Shown here one piece after another: positions 8,147-17,991 of a DNA stretch of 63,826 nt. Both the position numbers and the translations under genes were made by a program. Location of the stretch: assembly GCA_012523295.1 (NCBI GenBank), contig JAAYIT010000077.1, positions 1-63,826 on the forward strand, in the 5' to 3' direction. The notes below the pieces were generated by a model, which worked only from the letters and a program-made list of their open reading frames with translations, was not told the origin of the DNA and did not search any database. The DNA is from Porphyromonadaceae bacterium (GTDB taxonomy: Bacteria > Bacteroidota > Bacteroidia > Bacteroidales > Paludibacteraceae). The first letter of the stretch is position 1. Every line of letters begins with the position of its first letter.

Positions 8147-10300
8147 ATGAGAAAAATCACTTTTATTCTACTATCATTTCTATTCAGCCAATTGGGATTG
8201 AATTTCATCTCGGCCGAATCTGTAACAATTCCTGATCCAAGCAAAGATTACACAATAAAACATGGAGGCGGAATGTATCTTTCCAGATCTTTTGACTCTG
8301 AGAGTCCGGTTATAAAAATGTATTCCGGAGAAAATGATCAACATTTCAAGTTTATTTTGCTTTCCGGAGAAGGCGCGACTGCTATTTATCAGCTATTCTG
8401 CGTTGGATCTAACGAATACGTATCCAGAAAAGACGATGGCAACAGTTGGAGCATGTCATGGGTGGCAGATCCTAATAATCCTGACAGTTGGCCAAACGGA
8501 ACAGCGGCCGACAAGCTGGCAAACGCGCAGTTTCAAATTGTTGAAAAATCAGATGATAATGGCACGTATGTGGTATTTAAAAACGTTGCCGGAGGAGGTT
8601 TTGTAGGAGTAGATGCAACGGGCGACAACTCTTCAACTTATGCAAACAAATCTGAAACAAATTCAAAATGGTACATTGCAGAAGTATCCGAAGCTATCGA
8701 TAAAAGCGCTTTACAAGATAAATACAATGAGGCAAAATCCGTGTATGATAATACCACGGGAGGAACCGGCTCCGACCAATTTCCCGAAGATCAGCGAACT
8801 GCTTTGAACAATGCGCTTGAAGCAGCCTTGACAGTAATAAATAATTCCGGCGCAACGGTGGCTGACGTAAACAACGAGTTGATAGCACTGACAGCGGCAT
8901 TGGATGAATATAGGTTATCGGTTTATCCGTTCCAACCTTCCGCTACATCTACATTTTATTTAGAGCATTCAAGCGGACTTTTCTACGATCAACCGACACG
9001 TACGATTACAAATCCGACATTTACACCATCGCAGCAATTTGAGTTTGTTTCCGTAGGCGACTATTATTACAACATAAAATCAGTTTCAACGGGAGAGTTT
9101 TTAACAAGAGGTGAAAATGGTTACAGCTTGGTCTGGGGTGTTGATCCGACAACAGAATTAGCTCACTTCATAATGAAGAGTAATGGCGCGGGCGCTTATA
9201 CCATCAAATGCTTAGGCTTATCCGGAGGAAAGACAGAAGAGAACTCATTTATGGGTACCGATAACAACACGGCAGGAAGTGGAGTTTATATTGACAAAAA
9301 CGGGAAAGATGGAAAACATAACTGGAAAATAACTGATATCACATCATTCGGAGTGATTAAAGATGGATTGGAAGATATTTTGGAGAAAGTGAATGAATTC
9401 TTGCTGTATGCCGAAAAGGGAGATGGTCCGGATCAGTACGCTACAGAGGATTATGATCTTTTAGTATCTTTCAAGGCTGATGCGGAGGCAGTTTTTGCTA
9501 ACCCGGATGTAACACAGGAACAAGTTAACTACCAAACAAACACAATGATCGAAGCTTTGACGCTGTGTCTGGCGTCAGTGAAACCAATGGCACCCGACGC
9601 GGAGAAAGACTACAGCATCATTCACTCCAGCCAATTGCATTTGAATTCAATTCCTTACGTGGATGGCAGCAGAGACAACACACTGAACATTGTAACAAGC
9701 ACACAGGCTGACAGCCAAAAAGTCAGATTTATCGCTACAGATATTCCTGATGCTTATAACATTACAATCGCATCGGTACCCGGAATGTACCTGACACGCT
9801 GCACCGATCCACACCCGACTGAGATTGATAATTTTGACGATTACAAACTAATCTGGGATATTGATCCGACTTCTCCTTTTGCAAAATTCGAGATTAAAAA
9901 AGTTGGTGTAAAAAATTATTACACGATAAGATGTATTACCGAAGGTCCCAGACGTACTAATTCATTTTTGGGAACTGACAGCGATAGCGAAGCAACCGGA
10001 ATCTATATCGACAAAACAGGTACAAACATCAATCATTATTGGAATGTGGTTGAATTTGACCTACTGCAAAGTGTGGAAAATAAAAACATTAACAATGTAT
10101 ATGTTACTTCCACAAATGGCCGTTTGCAAATTTCGAAACTTGAAGGGAATAACAGAATTTCGGTTTATAATTCGCTTGGACAAATTATCCGGACTTCATT
10201 GACGAAAGACTCCGAATTTGAGACTCAACTGCCTAAAGGAATTTACATTATCAACATTGCCGGTGATTCACCTTTCAAAGGTAAAGTTATTGTAAGATAG
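8147..10300 (+). CDS. Secreted triplicate-domain protein with T9SS sorting domain
   Basis: A 717-aa secreted protein of unknown substrate. The start at 8147 gives a clean signal peptide (MRKITFILLSFLFSQLGLNF); an upstream GTG at 8105 does not. Three related modules (about 24-175, 265-410 and 488-640) share WxxDP and FxGTDxxxxGxYIDK-type motifs and resemble beta-trefoil, ricin-B-like carbohydrate-binding domains. Between them are two helical FIVAR-like spacers (about 183-262 and 415-485). The last ~70 residues (SVYNSLGQIIRTS ... LPKGIYIINI ... KGKVIVR) are a type A T9SS C-terminal sorting domain, so the protein should be exported by the T9SS next door and attached to or released from the surface. 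Domain names are by eye. Confidence 0.85.
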   Translation: MRKITFILLSFLFSQLGLNFISAESVTIPDPSKDYTIKHGGGMYLSRSFDSESPVIKMYSGENDQHFKFILLSGEGATAIYQLFCVGSNEYVSRKDDGNSWSMSWVADPNNPDSWPNGTAADKLANAQFQIVEKSDDNGTYVVFKNVAGGGFVGVDATGDNSSTYANKSETNSKWYIAEVSEAIDKSALQDKYNEAKSVYDNTTGGTGSDQFPEDQRTALNNALEAALTVINNSGATVADVNNELIALTAALDEYRLSVYPFQPSATSTFYLEHSSGLFYDQPTRTITNPTFTPSQQFEFVSVGDYYYNIKSVSTGEFLTRGENGYSLVWGVDPTTELAHFIMKSNGAGAYTIKCLGLSGGKTEENSFMGTDNNTAGSGVYIDKNGKDGKHNWKITDITSFGVIKDGLEDILEKVNEFLLYAEKGDGPDQYATEDYDLLVSFKADAEAVFANPDVTQEQVNYQTNTMIEALTLCLASVKPMAPDAEKDYSIIHSSQLHLNSIPYVDGSRDNTLNIVTSTQADSQKVRFIATDIPDAYNITIASVPGMYLTRCTDPHPTEIDNFDDYKLIWDIDPTSPFAKFEIKKVGVKNYYTIRCITEGPRRTNSFLGTDSDSEATGIYIDKTGTNINHYWNVVEFDLLQSVENKNINNVYVTSTNGRLQISKLEGNNRISVYNSLGQIIRTSLTKDSEFETQLPKGIYIINIAGDSPFKGKVIVR

Positions 10301-10334
10301 ATTTCTTAGAAATTCAACGCCATTCAAAAAAAAG

Positions 10335-10367
10335 AAAAACAGAATTGAGAATATCAGTTCTGTTTTT
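10335..10367 (+). terminator. Terminator after the T9SS cargo gene
   Basis: A perfect 10-bp stem AAAAACAGAA/TTCTGTTTTT with a 13-nt loop, 35 nt past the stop; the T-run is part of the 3' arm. Confidence 0.75.
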
Positions 10368-10749
10368 CACTTTAAACTCCTCCCCCACCTCAACACATTC
10401 AGAACTTCTGAAGTTGAATCAAGAGCAGATAGGGTCTGCTGAAAAAGTTTTAGACAGGCCTGATACGAACCCATAAACAAACTTCAAGCTTAAAAAACCA
10501 CTCGTTAATAATGTGCCTTCCAATTAGCTCGATTGATTTGTCCAATAAAACAAATACAGTTTTTAATAAGGAGGTGAACTTGACTTTTGCTCGCAATTGC
10601 AAATTGAAAATTCCGATTTATCGGAGCTGACGCTTGAAGCGGTAATATATTTTTAAATCAAAACGACTTCAAAGATAAGGGAATAAGGTGATTTGTCTTG
10701 TGTGCAATTTTCTACGAAGCTCCTTTTTTTCAAATAAGATTAATAAAAA
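10368..10749. other. Gene-free stretch, possible mobile-element debris
   Basis: No gene is seen. AGGGTCTGCTGAAAAAG at 10429-10445 resembles insertion-sequence ends, but no partner repeat or transposase is present. Positions 10573-10602 read on the minus strand match 44787-44815 at about 26 of 30 positions (core AATTGCGAG, AAAGTCAAG, TCACC), a small dispersed repeat. Confidence 0.4.
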
Positions 10750-10785
10750 ACAAACAACCCCTCGACTACTCAAGGGGTTGTTTGT
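10750..10785 (-). terminator. Strong terminator after susD
   Basis: A 13-bp stem ACAAACAACCCCT paired with AGGGGTTGTTTGT around a short loop, followed on the minus strand by a T-rich tail. It lies about 30 nt beyond the susD stop. Confidence 0.9.
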
Positions 10786-10816
10786 ATCTATAAATAATCT
10801 GTGAGACAATTAATTC

Positions 10817-12952
10817 TTATTCTGCCAACGGATCAAAAGTACCATTTGTGCTCCCGCTTCTCACATCGGTCCAACCAATGTTTTGCGGCAAGGTCAAGTT
10901 GGATTTTTGTGCTGTTTCGGTAAGTCCTATAAAATAATATTCAGGCTTGAAGGTTACAAATCTGTCAAGCTGGTCACCTCTGCGGGTTTTTCTTAATAGA
11001 TAGTTGTCATAGAATGTAGCCAGTGCATCAACCTGTGTACTTAAATCTAATTTTAAGTCAATTGCGGCAGGGCGATTTGCTTTTATCGGGTCAGAATCTA
11101 ATTTTTCAGCAGCATTGGTTTTCGTAACAAGCTCAAAGTTATCCCGTCTTTTACCATTGAATGGTTGTACACCAAGATACGAGCACGTATTTCCGCCAAA
11201 ACCAGAAAGTGTCCAGCTTGCCGGAGCTCCTTCAATTTGACTCATATTAACTCCACCATCCCACAGCAGCCAGCGGCGCATATCGTCAAAGCGTTTTCCT
11301 TCATACGCCAGTTCAATTTGACGTTCATAGAGAATGGCTCCAAATAATTTTCCTCTGTCTCCTGCCAGTGCATCATCCAATCCGCAGTCGCCTGTATATC
11401 CGACTCTTCGCCGTATGTCACGGAGAATTTCCAATGCTTCCTGCCCTTGTCCGATTCCGGCAGCGGCTTCGGCCATATTAAGCATAACTTCCGCGTAGCG
11501 TATTTCCATCCAAGGCATTGCACCTTCACCAAATGAACCTTGTCTATTCCCTTCAAGGCTCCATCTGTACATGACCTCAGGCTTTGGTGTGGTCATGTCG
11601 AAATCATTACTTCGTTTACGCACATACATGCCTCTGTAGTTCAGTCCTAAACCATCGGCTCCGTATCCGCTTTGCGAAATATCATTCTTTTTATCATCTT
11701 GAGCATACCAGGCATAGTTCCAAAGCTGATAAGCATTTCCGTTATACGGGAATTCTTCACCAAGTGAAGTCGGGTCACCTTCAAATCTCCAGTACACACC
11801 CGGGAAAGCAAATGTACGATAGAAACGAGGATCACGATTCAAGAAGAACTTCAACTCATCATACGGATAAGTCAACGATTCGCCCGGTTTTTTACCGTCT
11901 GCCATTGGAAATAAGTCAATCAGCATTCCCGAGGCGGTTGTACCTCCTCCTCCATTTGCGTTTGACGGTCTTAAGCGTTGCTCTAAGCGGTTGTTTCTGT
12001 AAATTTCATGGGCGGCATTATCATCGTGTACTTTATTGTATAGCGTTACGAAAACGGCTTCTTGACTATTAAATTCATAAAGCATTTTTGCCCATCCTGA
12101 TGCGTTTAATCCCGGAGCGTCTAAGTAAGCTAATCCAAAACCGCCGGCATCCAGAGCTTCAATGGCTTTTTTATTCGCATCGTATGCTGTCTTCCAGCGA
12201 TTGGTGTCATCGGCACGATTGAAAAGCGGACTCGCGTAAAGCAGTCTGGCACGTCCTGCTAAAGCTAATGCGGCGCCTTTTGTTATCCTTGCAAAATTAC
12301 TATCATCCCAGCGCTCGGGAAGCATTGATGCTGCAAGTTCTAAATCTTCACAGATAAAATCGATACACTCTTTCGTAGTGGAGCGTGGTACGATTAATCC
12401 GGCAGCTTCGCTCACATCGGTAGCCTGAACCGTTTTTACAATCGGAACTCCGCCGTACGTTTTTACAAGCATGTAATACTGCCAGGCGCGGAAAAAATAG
12501 ACCTGTCCGATTAATTCATTTTTTTTATCTTCAGGCAATTTTCCATTTGAAATTCCTTCAATCACATCGTTGCAATTTCTGATTTCTCCCCAGGGACCGC
12601 CACTTGTAGCTTTGTTTACGTGAAACCAATCGTTCAGATTGCTTGAGGAGGTTACAATCACATCGGGATGTACATAGTTGGAAAGACCGCTGTATTCTTC
12701 AGTTGACTGAGAAAGTATATCACTTCTGCCCGAGCTGGGACTTCTGTATGAAAGACCATCATTCACATTGGGCAACAATCGTAAATAGATATTATCAACT
12801 CTCATTTTTGCTCCCATATAATCGTTATAGATTTCGGGAGAGAGGTTGCTGTAGTTAGTTTTCTCTCTTAGGAATTCATCGCTACATCCTGTAAAAAGAG
12901 AAGCAACTATTAAAATAACGACACTAATTGTCATTGAATATATTGTTTTCAT
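10817..12952 (-). CDS. SusD/RagB family surface glycan-binding lipoprotein
   Basis: A 711-aa SusD-type lipoprotein that caps its SusC channel and captures oligosaccharides at the cell surface. The start at 12952 gives a signal with lipobox ending at Cys23 (ASLFTGCSDEF). A start at 12979 is also open but would lie inside the upstream susC end. Family landmarks are AKMRVDNIYLRLLP, IGQVYFFRAWQYYMLVKTYG-type helix-repeat sequence, and the C-terminal MPWMEIRYAEVMLNMAEAA and YERQIELAYEGKRFDDMRRW. It is on the long side for SusD. It follows susC by 13 bp and ends the operon. Confidence 0.95.
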   Translation of the reverse strand: MKTIYSMTISVVILIVASLFTGCSDEFLREKTNYSNLSPEIYNDYMGAKMRVDNIYLRLLPNVNDGLSYRSPSSGRSDILSQSTEEYSGLSNYVHPDVIVTSSSNLNDWFHVNKATSGGPWGEIRNCNDVIEGISNGKLPEDKKNELIGQVYFFRAWQYYMLVKTYGGVPIVKTVQATDVSEAAGLIVPRSTTKECIDFICEDLELAASMLPERWDDSNFARITKGAALALAGRARLLYASPLFNRADDTNRWKTAYDANKKAIEALDAGGFGLAYLDAPGLNASGWAKMLYEFNSQEAVFVTLYNKVHDDNAAHEIYRNNRLEQRLRPSNANGGGGTTASGMLIDLFPMADGKKPGESLTYPYDELKFFLNRDPRFYRTFAFPGVYWRFEGDPTSLGEEFPYNGNAYQLWNYAWYAQDDKKNDISQSGYGADGLGLNYRGMYVRKRSNDFDMTTPKPEVMYRWSLEGNRQGSFGEGAMPWMEIRYAEVMLNMAEAAAGIGQGQEALEILRDIRRRVGYTGDCGLDDALAGDRGKLFGAILYERQIELAYEGKRFDDMRRWLLWDGGVNMSQIEGAPASWTLSGFGGNTCSYLGVQPFNGKRRDNFELVTKTNAAEKLDSDPIKANRPAAIDLKLDLSTQVDALATFYDNYLLRKTRRGDQLDRFVTFKPEYYFIGLTETAQKSNLTLPQNIGWTDVRSGSTNGTFDPLAE

Positions 12953-12965
12953 GTGTTTATTTTTT

Positions 12966-15900
12966 TTAGAATGTAACATTTAGTCCTACAGTAAATTTAC
13001 GCAATGTCGGGTATGTGCTGTAGCTTGACAATGGGCTTGTAAATTTTTCCGGATATGGATTATAGAAATTCAGCATATTTTGTCCGGTCACGTTCACGCG
13101 AACACTCTCTACGCCTATATTTTGAATCCAGTCTTTAGGAAGCGCGTAGGCAAGTGTGATGTTACGCAATTGTACAACAGCATTGTTAACCTTCCAGAAT
13201 GTGGAATTTACAGAATTCACTCCTCCCCATCTTAGGTTTGGATATTTTGCATTGAGATTTTGTTCGGCTACCACATTTCCCTGATCATCAAGCACGTCTT
13301 GATATACAAACATATTGTTCGCCCAGATTACAGGTAAGTTTGTGTACTGCATTACGTCATAACCCGAAGCGGTGGAGATAATACTTTTGTTGCTTATGGC
13401 TTCCGTCGGCATCAATCTGTATGAACCCCATGACGAGGCAAACTGAGCGCTGAATGATAGTCCTTTCCAGTCTCCGCCCATATTCACTGTAAGTCCGTAT
13501 GGGTTGCTGCGGTATTTAGAAATTCTCACCATATCGTTTTTATCAATGACATTAGGCAGCGGATCGTTTGGATCATTAGCATCATAGTAGGTTCCATCCG
13601 CTTTTTGCGATCCGCGGATATCTTTGTAAATCAACATACCGGGATGAACATCGTTTTGAGTTCTGCCCATATAGGTTGTCAGGTTGTTTGCTGCAAAATA
13701 TTCTGCAATTTGCTGATAACTCTGGAACATTCCGATGTATGAATATCCCCACAAACCTCTGTCAGCTCTTTCATTCGGCATCAAATCATCAAGTCCGCGG
13801 GTAGCGACATCCACCCAGGGAGCTGTAAGAATTTTGTTGTCGGTATATCCGGTGTTTACCCGTACATAGTAGCGGAAATCTTTACCGATTCTGTCACGCC
13901 ATCCAAGCGAAAGCTCTATACCGTAATTGTCTAAAGCGCCGTAGTTGGAAGGCGATGCGAGCGCGCCGATCGTAGTTGGGAAATCAGGAGCGCTTGTGAT
14001 ACTCATAAACACATCTCGGTTTTTGTCATAATATCCATCTAATGTTACTGTCAATCGGCTTTTCAGGAAGCTCATATCAAATCCTAAGTTGCTCTTGAAA
14101 CTCTTATCCCATCGCGAATTAAAGTTTGGCACCGCATTAGGAATCTGGAAATGAGGTCCGGCATGTTTATCGGGATTTGTACCAAAAATAGGTCCTTTTA
14201 CCACTTCCGATCCGTAGAACTGCATCCAGGCCCATGGCGGAATATTATCCCGACCCAAAAGACCGTACGATCCGCGGATTTTCAGGTAATTCATAAAGTC
14301 AATGTTCTCTTTGTACCAGTCTTCTTCAGAAACTACCCAACCTAATGATAGTGAAGGGAATGTTCCCCAATAATTTTGAGGTGCAAATTTTGTAGAGGCA
14401 TCGGTACGTACTAAGAATTCTGCTAAATAACGATCTGCATATGAATAATTCAAACGTCCTACATAGGATAAAACTCCTGATTCTGAACGGCTGAATTCTG
14501 TGGTCTGATCACCGCTTGCACCATTGGATTGGTAATTTGTAAATGAATAAGGTTCAGTTACCTGTCCCCAGATATTCTCCATTTCTGTTTCAGCTTTTTC
14601 AATTGTGAAAAGTCCGCTCACATCGTGCAGTCCGAACGAACGTTGGTACTGCATGATAAAGTTTAACTGGTAGTTGTCGCTACGACTGAAGCTTCTGCGT
14701 ATGCGGTTACCGTTTGAAACGGGGAAAGTGGTCATACCTTCAAAACTCATCGGATATCCATCTGTGTCAACATACAAGTGGCTTCCGCTACCGCCTCGGG
14801 CTCCGTCGGCAAATTTGTAAAGCGTATAGTCAGAACCGAACTGGTTGTCTTTCGTTGTACTGATACTTTTTGAATAGGTAACTCTCATTTTCAATCCTTT
14901 CAGGAATTCGCTCCATCCAAAATCATATTCCAGCGAGGAATTTATTGTCATGTTCTGTGGATTGTTTTTCGTAAAGTTACCAATATTTTCTACTACATTG
15001 TAGTTATAGTTTTGAGTTTGCTCTATCTGTCCGTTTGTGATACCGTATGCTGCAATCGGCAATCCGTTTACATACTCAGGGATATATCTCGGACGCGTCA
15101 AAAGCGTCGCGTAGTCTTTTTCGGCATTGGTTCCACCCACAGTGGCGTAAGCTTTGTTTACGCTTGCATAATCACCTGAAACCTGAAGCGTTGACTTAAC
15201 CCATTTCCCGATTTTGAAATCCATTCCGGTACGGTAATTCCAGCGATCATAGTCGATTCTGCCTAAGTTACCGCTTTGGGTGATATAAGAAATACCACCG
15301 AAGTAGGTCGCATTTTCGCTACCACCGCTCACGTTCACGCTGTGTCTTTGCGTCAAAGCAGATTTCCAATACTGATCCAACAAATCATAATCAAGACTTT
15401 TCATCGCTTCAAGTTCATCAGCCTGAAAGAGATGGTTTTTAGAGTCGTACGGGCTTGTCGGGTCTGCTGCTCGGATTCCATTCCATATTTTTCCAAAATT
15501 ATAGGAATCCAGCATTTTAGAACGATAAAACTCGTCAGTAAAGCCGTATTGTCCGCTGTACGAAATTTTTGGACGACCGATTTGTCCACGTTTCGTAGTC
15601 ACCAATACAACTCCCTGAGCTGAACGAGCTCCGTAAACTGCTGCCGCCGCGTCTTTCAGGATCGTAATGCCTTCCACCATATTTGCATCAAGGTTGTTAA
15701 ACGCTGTTTCATCAGCAATAAAACCGTCGATTACATAAAGCGGAACAAGCAATCCGGAACTGCTTGAAGGAGCGCTTACAGCCAAATCCGAGTTACGGAT
15801 AACGATACGTCCGCTTTCTCCGGGTCGGTTGCTTGATTGACTCACACTCACTCCGACAACTTGACCGACAAGCGCAGAAGAAAGTCCGGTAACCGATAAG

Positions 15901-16295
15901 TCTGTAATCTCTTCCGGTGCAACTGTGGAAATGGCACCGGTAAGATGCGCTTTTTTCTGAGTTCCGTAACCCACCACTACAACTTCGCTAAGCTGCATCG
16001 GGTCTTCTGTCATTGTGATAGTTGTATTTTGAAAATCGGATATTGTTTGAGCAACATATCCTATGTATGAAATTGTCAATTTTCCATTGGCGGGAACAGA
16101 AATCGAAAAATTTCCGTTTGTGTCTGTGATTGTTCCTACCCCGGTACCTTCTATTTTCACGGATGCTCCGATGATAGGTTCACCAACTTCGTCTAATACA
16201 GTACCCTTAAAATCAAGGACTTGCTGAGCATGCAGTGGCAATGAGAAAGCCAGTATTATGCTTAGAAATAGACTTATAATCAGATATCTCTTCAT
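12966..16295 (-). CDS. SusC/RagA family TonB-dependent outer-membrane transporter
   Basis: A 1109-aa SusC-type porin that imports glycan fragments with energy from TonB. Signal peptide (MKRYLIISLFLSIILAFSLP), then a carboxypeptidase-regulatory-like domain (FKGTVLDEVGEPIIGASVKI, about residues 29-105), the SusC/RagA motif SEVVVVGYGTQKK, a plug domain (to about 235) and a long beta-barrel ending in aromatic TVGLNVTF. There is no N-terminal STN domain, so it is not expected to signal to an anti-sigma factor. It lies 30 bp after the DUF4957-type gene and 13 bp before susD, so it is an operon member. Confidence 0.97.
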   Translation of the reverse strand: MKRYLIISLFLSIILAFSLPLHAQQVLDFKGTVLDEVGEPIIGASVKIEGTGVGTITDTNGNFSISVPANGKLTISYIGYVAQTISDFQNTTITMTEDPMQLSEVVVVGYGTQKKAHLTGAISTVAPEEITDLSVTGLSSALVGQVVGVSVSQSSNRPGESGRIVIRNSDLAVSAPSSSSGLLVPLYVIDGFIADETAFNNLDANMVEGITILKDAAAAVYGARSAQGVVLVTTKRGQIGRPKISYSGQYGFTDEFYRSKMLDSYNFGKIWNGIRAADPTSPYDSKNHLFQADELEAMKSLDYDLLDQYWKSALTQRHSVNVSGGSENATYFGGISYITQSGNLGRIDYDRWNYRTGMDFKIGKWVKSTLQVSGDYASVNKAYATVGGTNAEKDYATLLTRPRYIPEYVNGLPIAAYGITNGQIEQTQNYNYNVVENIGNFTKNNPQNMTINSSLEYDFGWSEFLKGLKMRVTYSKSISTTKDNQFGSDYTLYKFADGARGGSGSHLYVDTDGYPMSFEGMTTFPVSNGNRIRRSFSRSDNYQLNFIMQYQRSFGLHDVSGLFTIEKAETEMENIWGQVTEPYSFTNYQSNGASGDQTTEFSRSESGVLSYVGRLNYSYADRYLAEFLVRTDASTKFAPQNYWGTFPSLSLGWVVSEEDWYKENIDFMNYLKIRGSYGLLGRDNIPPWAWMQFYGSEVVKGPIFGTNPDKHAGPHFQIPNAVPNFNSRWDKSFKSNLGFDMSFLKSRLTVTLDGYYDKNRDVFMSITSAPDFPTTIGALASPSNYGALDNYGIELSLGWRDRIGKDFRYYVRVNTGYTDNKILTAPWVDVATRGLDDLMPNERADRGLWGYSYIGMFQSYQQIAEYFAANNLTTYMGRTQNDVHPGMLIYKDIRGSQKADGTYYDANDPNDPLPNVIDKNDMVRISKYRSNPYGLTVNMGGDWKGLSFSAQFASSWGSYRLMPTEAISNKSIISTASGYDVMQYTNLPVIWANNMFVYQDVLDDQGNVVAEQNLNAKYPNLRWGGVNSVNSTFWKVNNAVVQLRNITLAYALPKDWIQNIGVESVRVNVTGQNMLNFYNPYPEKFTSPLSSYSTYPTLRKFTVGLNVTF

Positions 16296-16325
16296 TTTTA
16301 TATATTTTACTTTGTTACTTAATAT

Positions 16326-17804
16326 TTATTGTTCGGGCAACCATCTTGGATCACCTACGCGTCTGGAAATTTGTGTTGATCCTGCCAAATTGAATTTCCC
16401 ATCTCCGAGATAAGTCAGCTGTGGATCTGTATCAATGTGCGTTCCGCTTTCATCTCTTTTTGAAGCGATTTCTCCTTCGGGGAATATTCCGTTGTACCAG
16501 TAGGAGTTATTTGCCGCTGTAAATGCAGCAGTCGTGTTACTTCTTCGGATACGTCTCACAAAACCTCCTTCTTCACTGGTGTCCACAATGATACAGTTTT
16601 GAAGAGTTACTTTATCTGTAGCTTGCCCCATCGCTCCGTTTGAATTGAAACTTTGAGCTGTTTTAGCCATTTGCCAGAATGTACAATTGGTGTATGACAT
16701 GCTTCCGCCTGCCCAAATCTCCATTGTCGGTTTTACGCTGTTAACGTTTCCGGATGAAATTTGCATAATCCGATTGCTGCCATGCGCTTGTACTTCATTG
16801 TAGAATGTACTGTGCGTAAAAGTTATGTCTTTCAGCATTCCGGATTGGAAACGAATGGTTGCAGCATTAAATGTACCGGTATTCAGACCAATGATACAAT
16901 CTTTAATTAAAAATGTACCGATTGCATATTTTTTTCCGCTGTCATAGAACAAATAATGGGTCAATCCTTTGATTTCACAAGATTGAAATGCGAGAGGGGA
17001 AGAAGTAGGAACTACTATGTATCCATTTTCTGATTGGGTTGCCGCCAGCGCATCGTCGAAGTTGGAGTCCATTAAAATAATGGCGTTACTTGTCACTACG
17101 CCGCCGAAGGAAGTGCAGTCAAAATCAATGAATTTAAACTTTAACCCTGCACCGCCATTTACAAATGAGCCGTTTAGCAGATTTAGTTTTGCATGGTCAA
17201 TCTTACTTCCTCTGAATGTAACTGAGGTTTTTCCGATAGATACATCACCATCCATCGTGTAATCTCCGCCTGCTTCCAACTCGTAACAAAGCTCCGTAGT
17301 GCTTTCCGGAATCGGATTGGCAGCAAAGTATTCTGTCAGATTAGTTCCTGTAGGAATAATAGCGGTTACGGGCAACAAGTTGTTGTAAAGCACTTCTGTA
17401 GAAGCATCCGCTTCCGTGTTGTTGTACTCCGGATTTCCTAATGCCTTGATAATGATCTTGTAATACGTATCTTCACGCATTTCGCGCTCGACATACGTAC
17501 CGTCAATGATCTGTTTTTCCTCTCCTACAACTATCGGGTTGTTCGGGTCATCAACGATATAAAGTGTAAATTCATAGCCTCCGGCTCCCATCACCACAGG
17601 CCATTCAACTTTAAGTTTTGATCCGTCGGCACTGGGCGTAACCACCACACCATCTGCATTCGGAGATTGCAGAGTGGCATTTTCTACTCCGGGTGACCAA
17701 ATTTCGTCATCATCGTATCCATCGATACACGAGACGAACAGAAACATCACCAGCAAGCAAGCAAGCAGGAATGTTTCTCCTTTAATTAAAAACATTTTTT
17801 TCAT
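16326..17804 (-). CDS. DUF4957/DUF5123-type beta-helix lipoprotein
   Basis: A 492-aa surface lipoprotein with lipobox ending at Cys26 (LFVSCIDGYDDDEIW). An acidic linker leads to an FnIII-like domain (about 40-140, SKLKVEWPVVMGAGGYEFTLY). The C-terminal ~340 residues show repeated beta-helix turns (TFRGSKIDHAKLNL, FQSCEIKGLTHYLF, YTNCTFWQMA, LQNCIIVDTSEEGGF) as in DUF4957 and DUF5123 proteins found in pectin-type loci. It probably binds or processes polysaccharide at the cell surface; catalytic residues are not recognisable. It precedes susC instead of following susD. The family call is from pattern recall. Confidence 0.75.
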   Translation of the reverse strand: MKKMFLIKGETFLLACLLVMFLFVSCIDGYDDDEIWSPGVENATLQSPNADGVVVTPSADGSKLKVEWPVVMGAGGYEFTLYIVDDPNNPIVVGEEKQIIDGTYVEREMREDTYYKIIIKALGNPEYNNTEADASTEVLYNNLLPVTAIIPTGTNLTEYFAANPIPESTTELCYELEAGGDYTMDGDVSIGKTSVTFRGSKIDHAKLNLLNGSFVNGGAGLKFKFIDFDCTSFGGVVTSNAIILMDSNFDDALAATQSENGYIVVPTSSPLAFQSCEIKGLTHYLFYDSGKKYAIGTFLIKDCIIGLNTGTFNAATIRFQSGMLKDITFTHSTFYNEVQAHGSNRIMQISSGNVNSVKPTMEIWAGGSMSYTNCTFWQMAKTAQSFNSNGAMGQATDKVTLQNCIIVDTSEEGGFVRRIRRSNTTAAFTAANNSYWYNGIFPEGEIASKRDESGTHIDTDPQLTYLGDGKFNLAGSTQISRRVGDPRWLPEQ

Positions 17805-17991
17805 GCGTAAATAGTTTAATGAAAATATTTTTGGTTTTTTTTTAATACAATCGTAAATTAGTAATTTGATAATGTTATATGATAGGACGAATAACTGATT
17901 CTTTTGTAATCAATATTTAACATCTTCTTTCAAGAATTATTAGATTATTTTGACTTTTCTTTAAACAGCGGAAAACATTTGTATTTCATTC

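Noticed and set aside
10429-10445. Insertion-sequence end (GGGTCTGCTGAAAAAG)
   Set aside because: No inverted partner, target duplication or transposase remnant is recognisable nearby.
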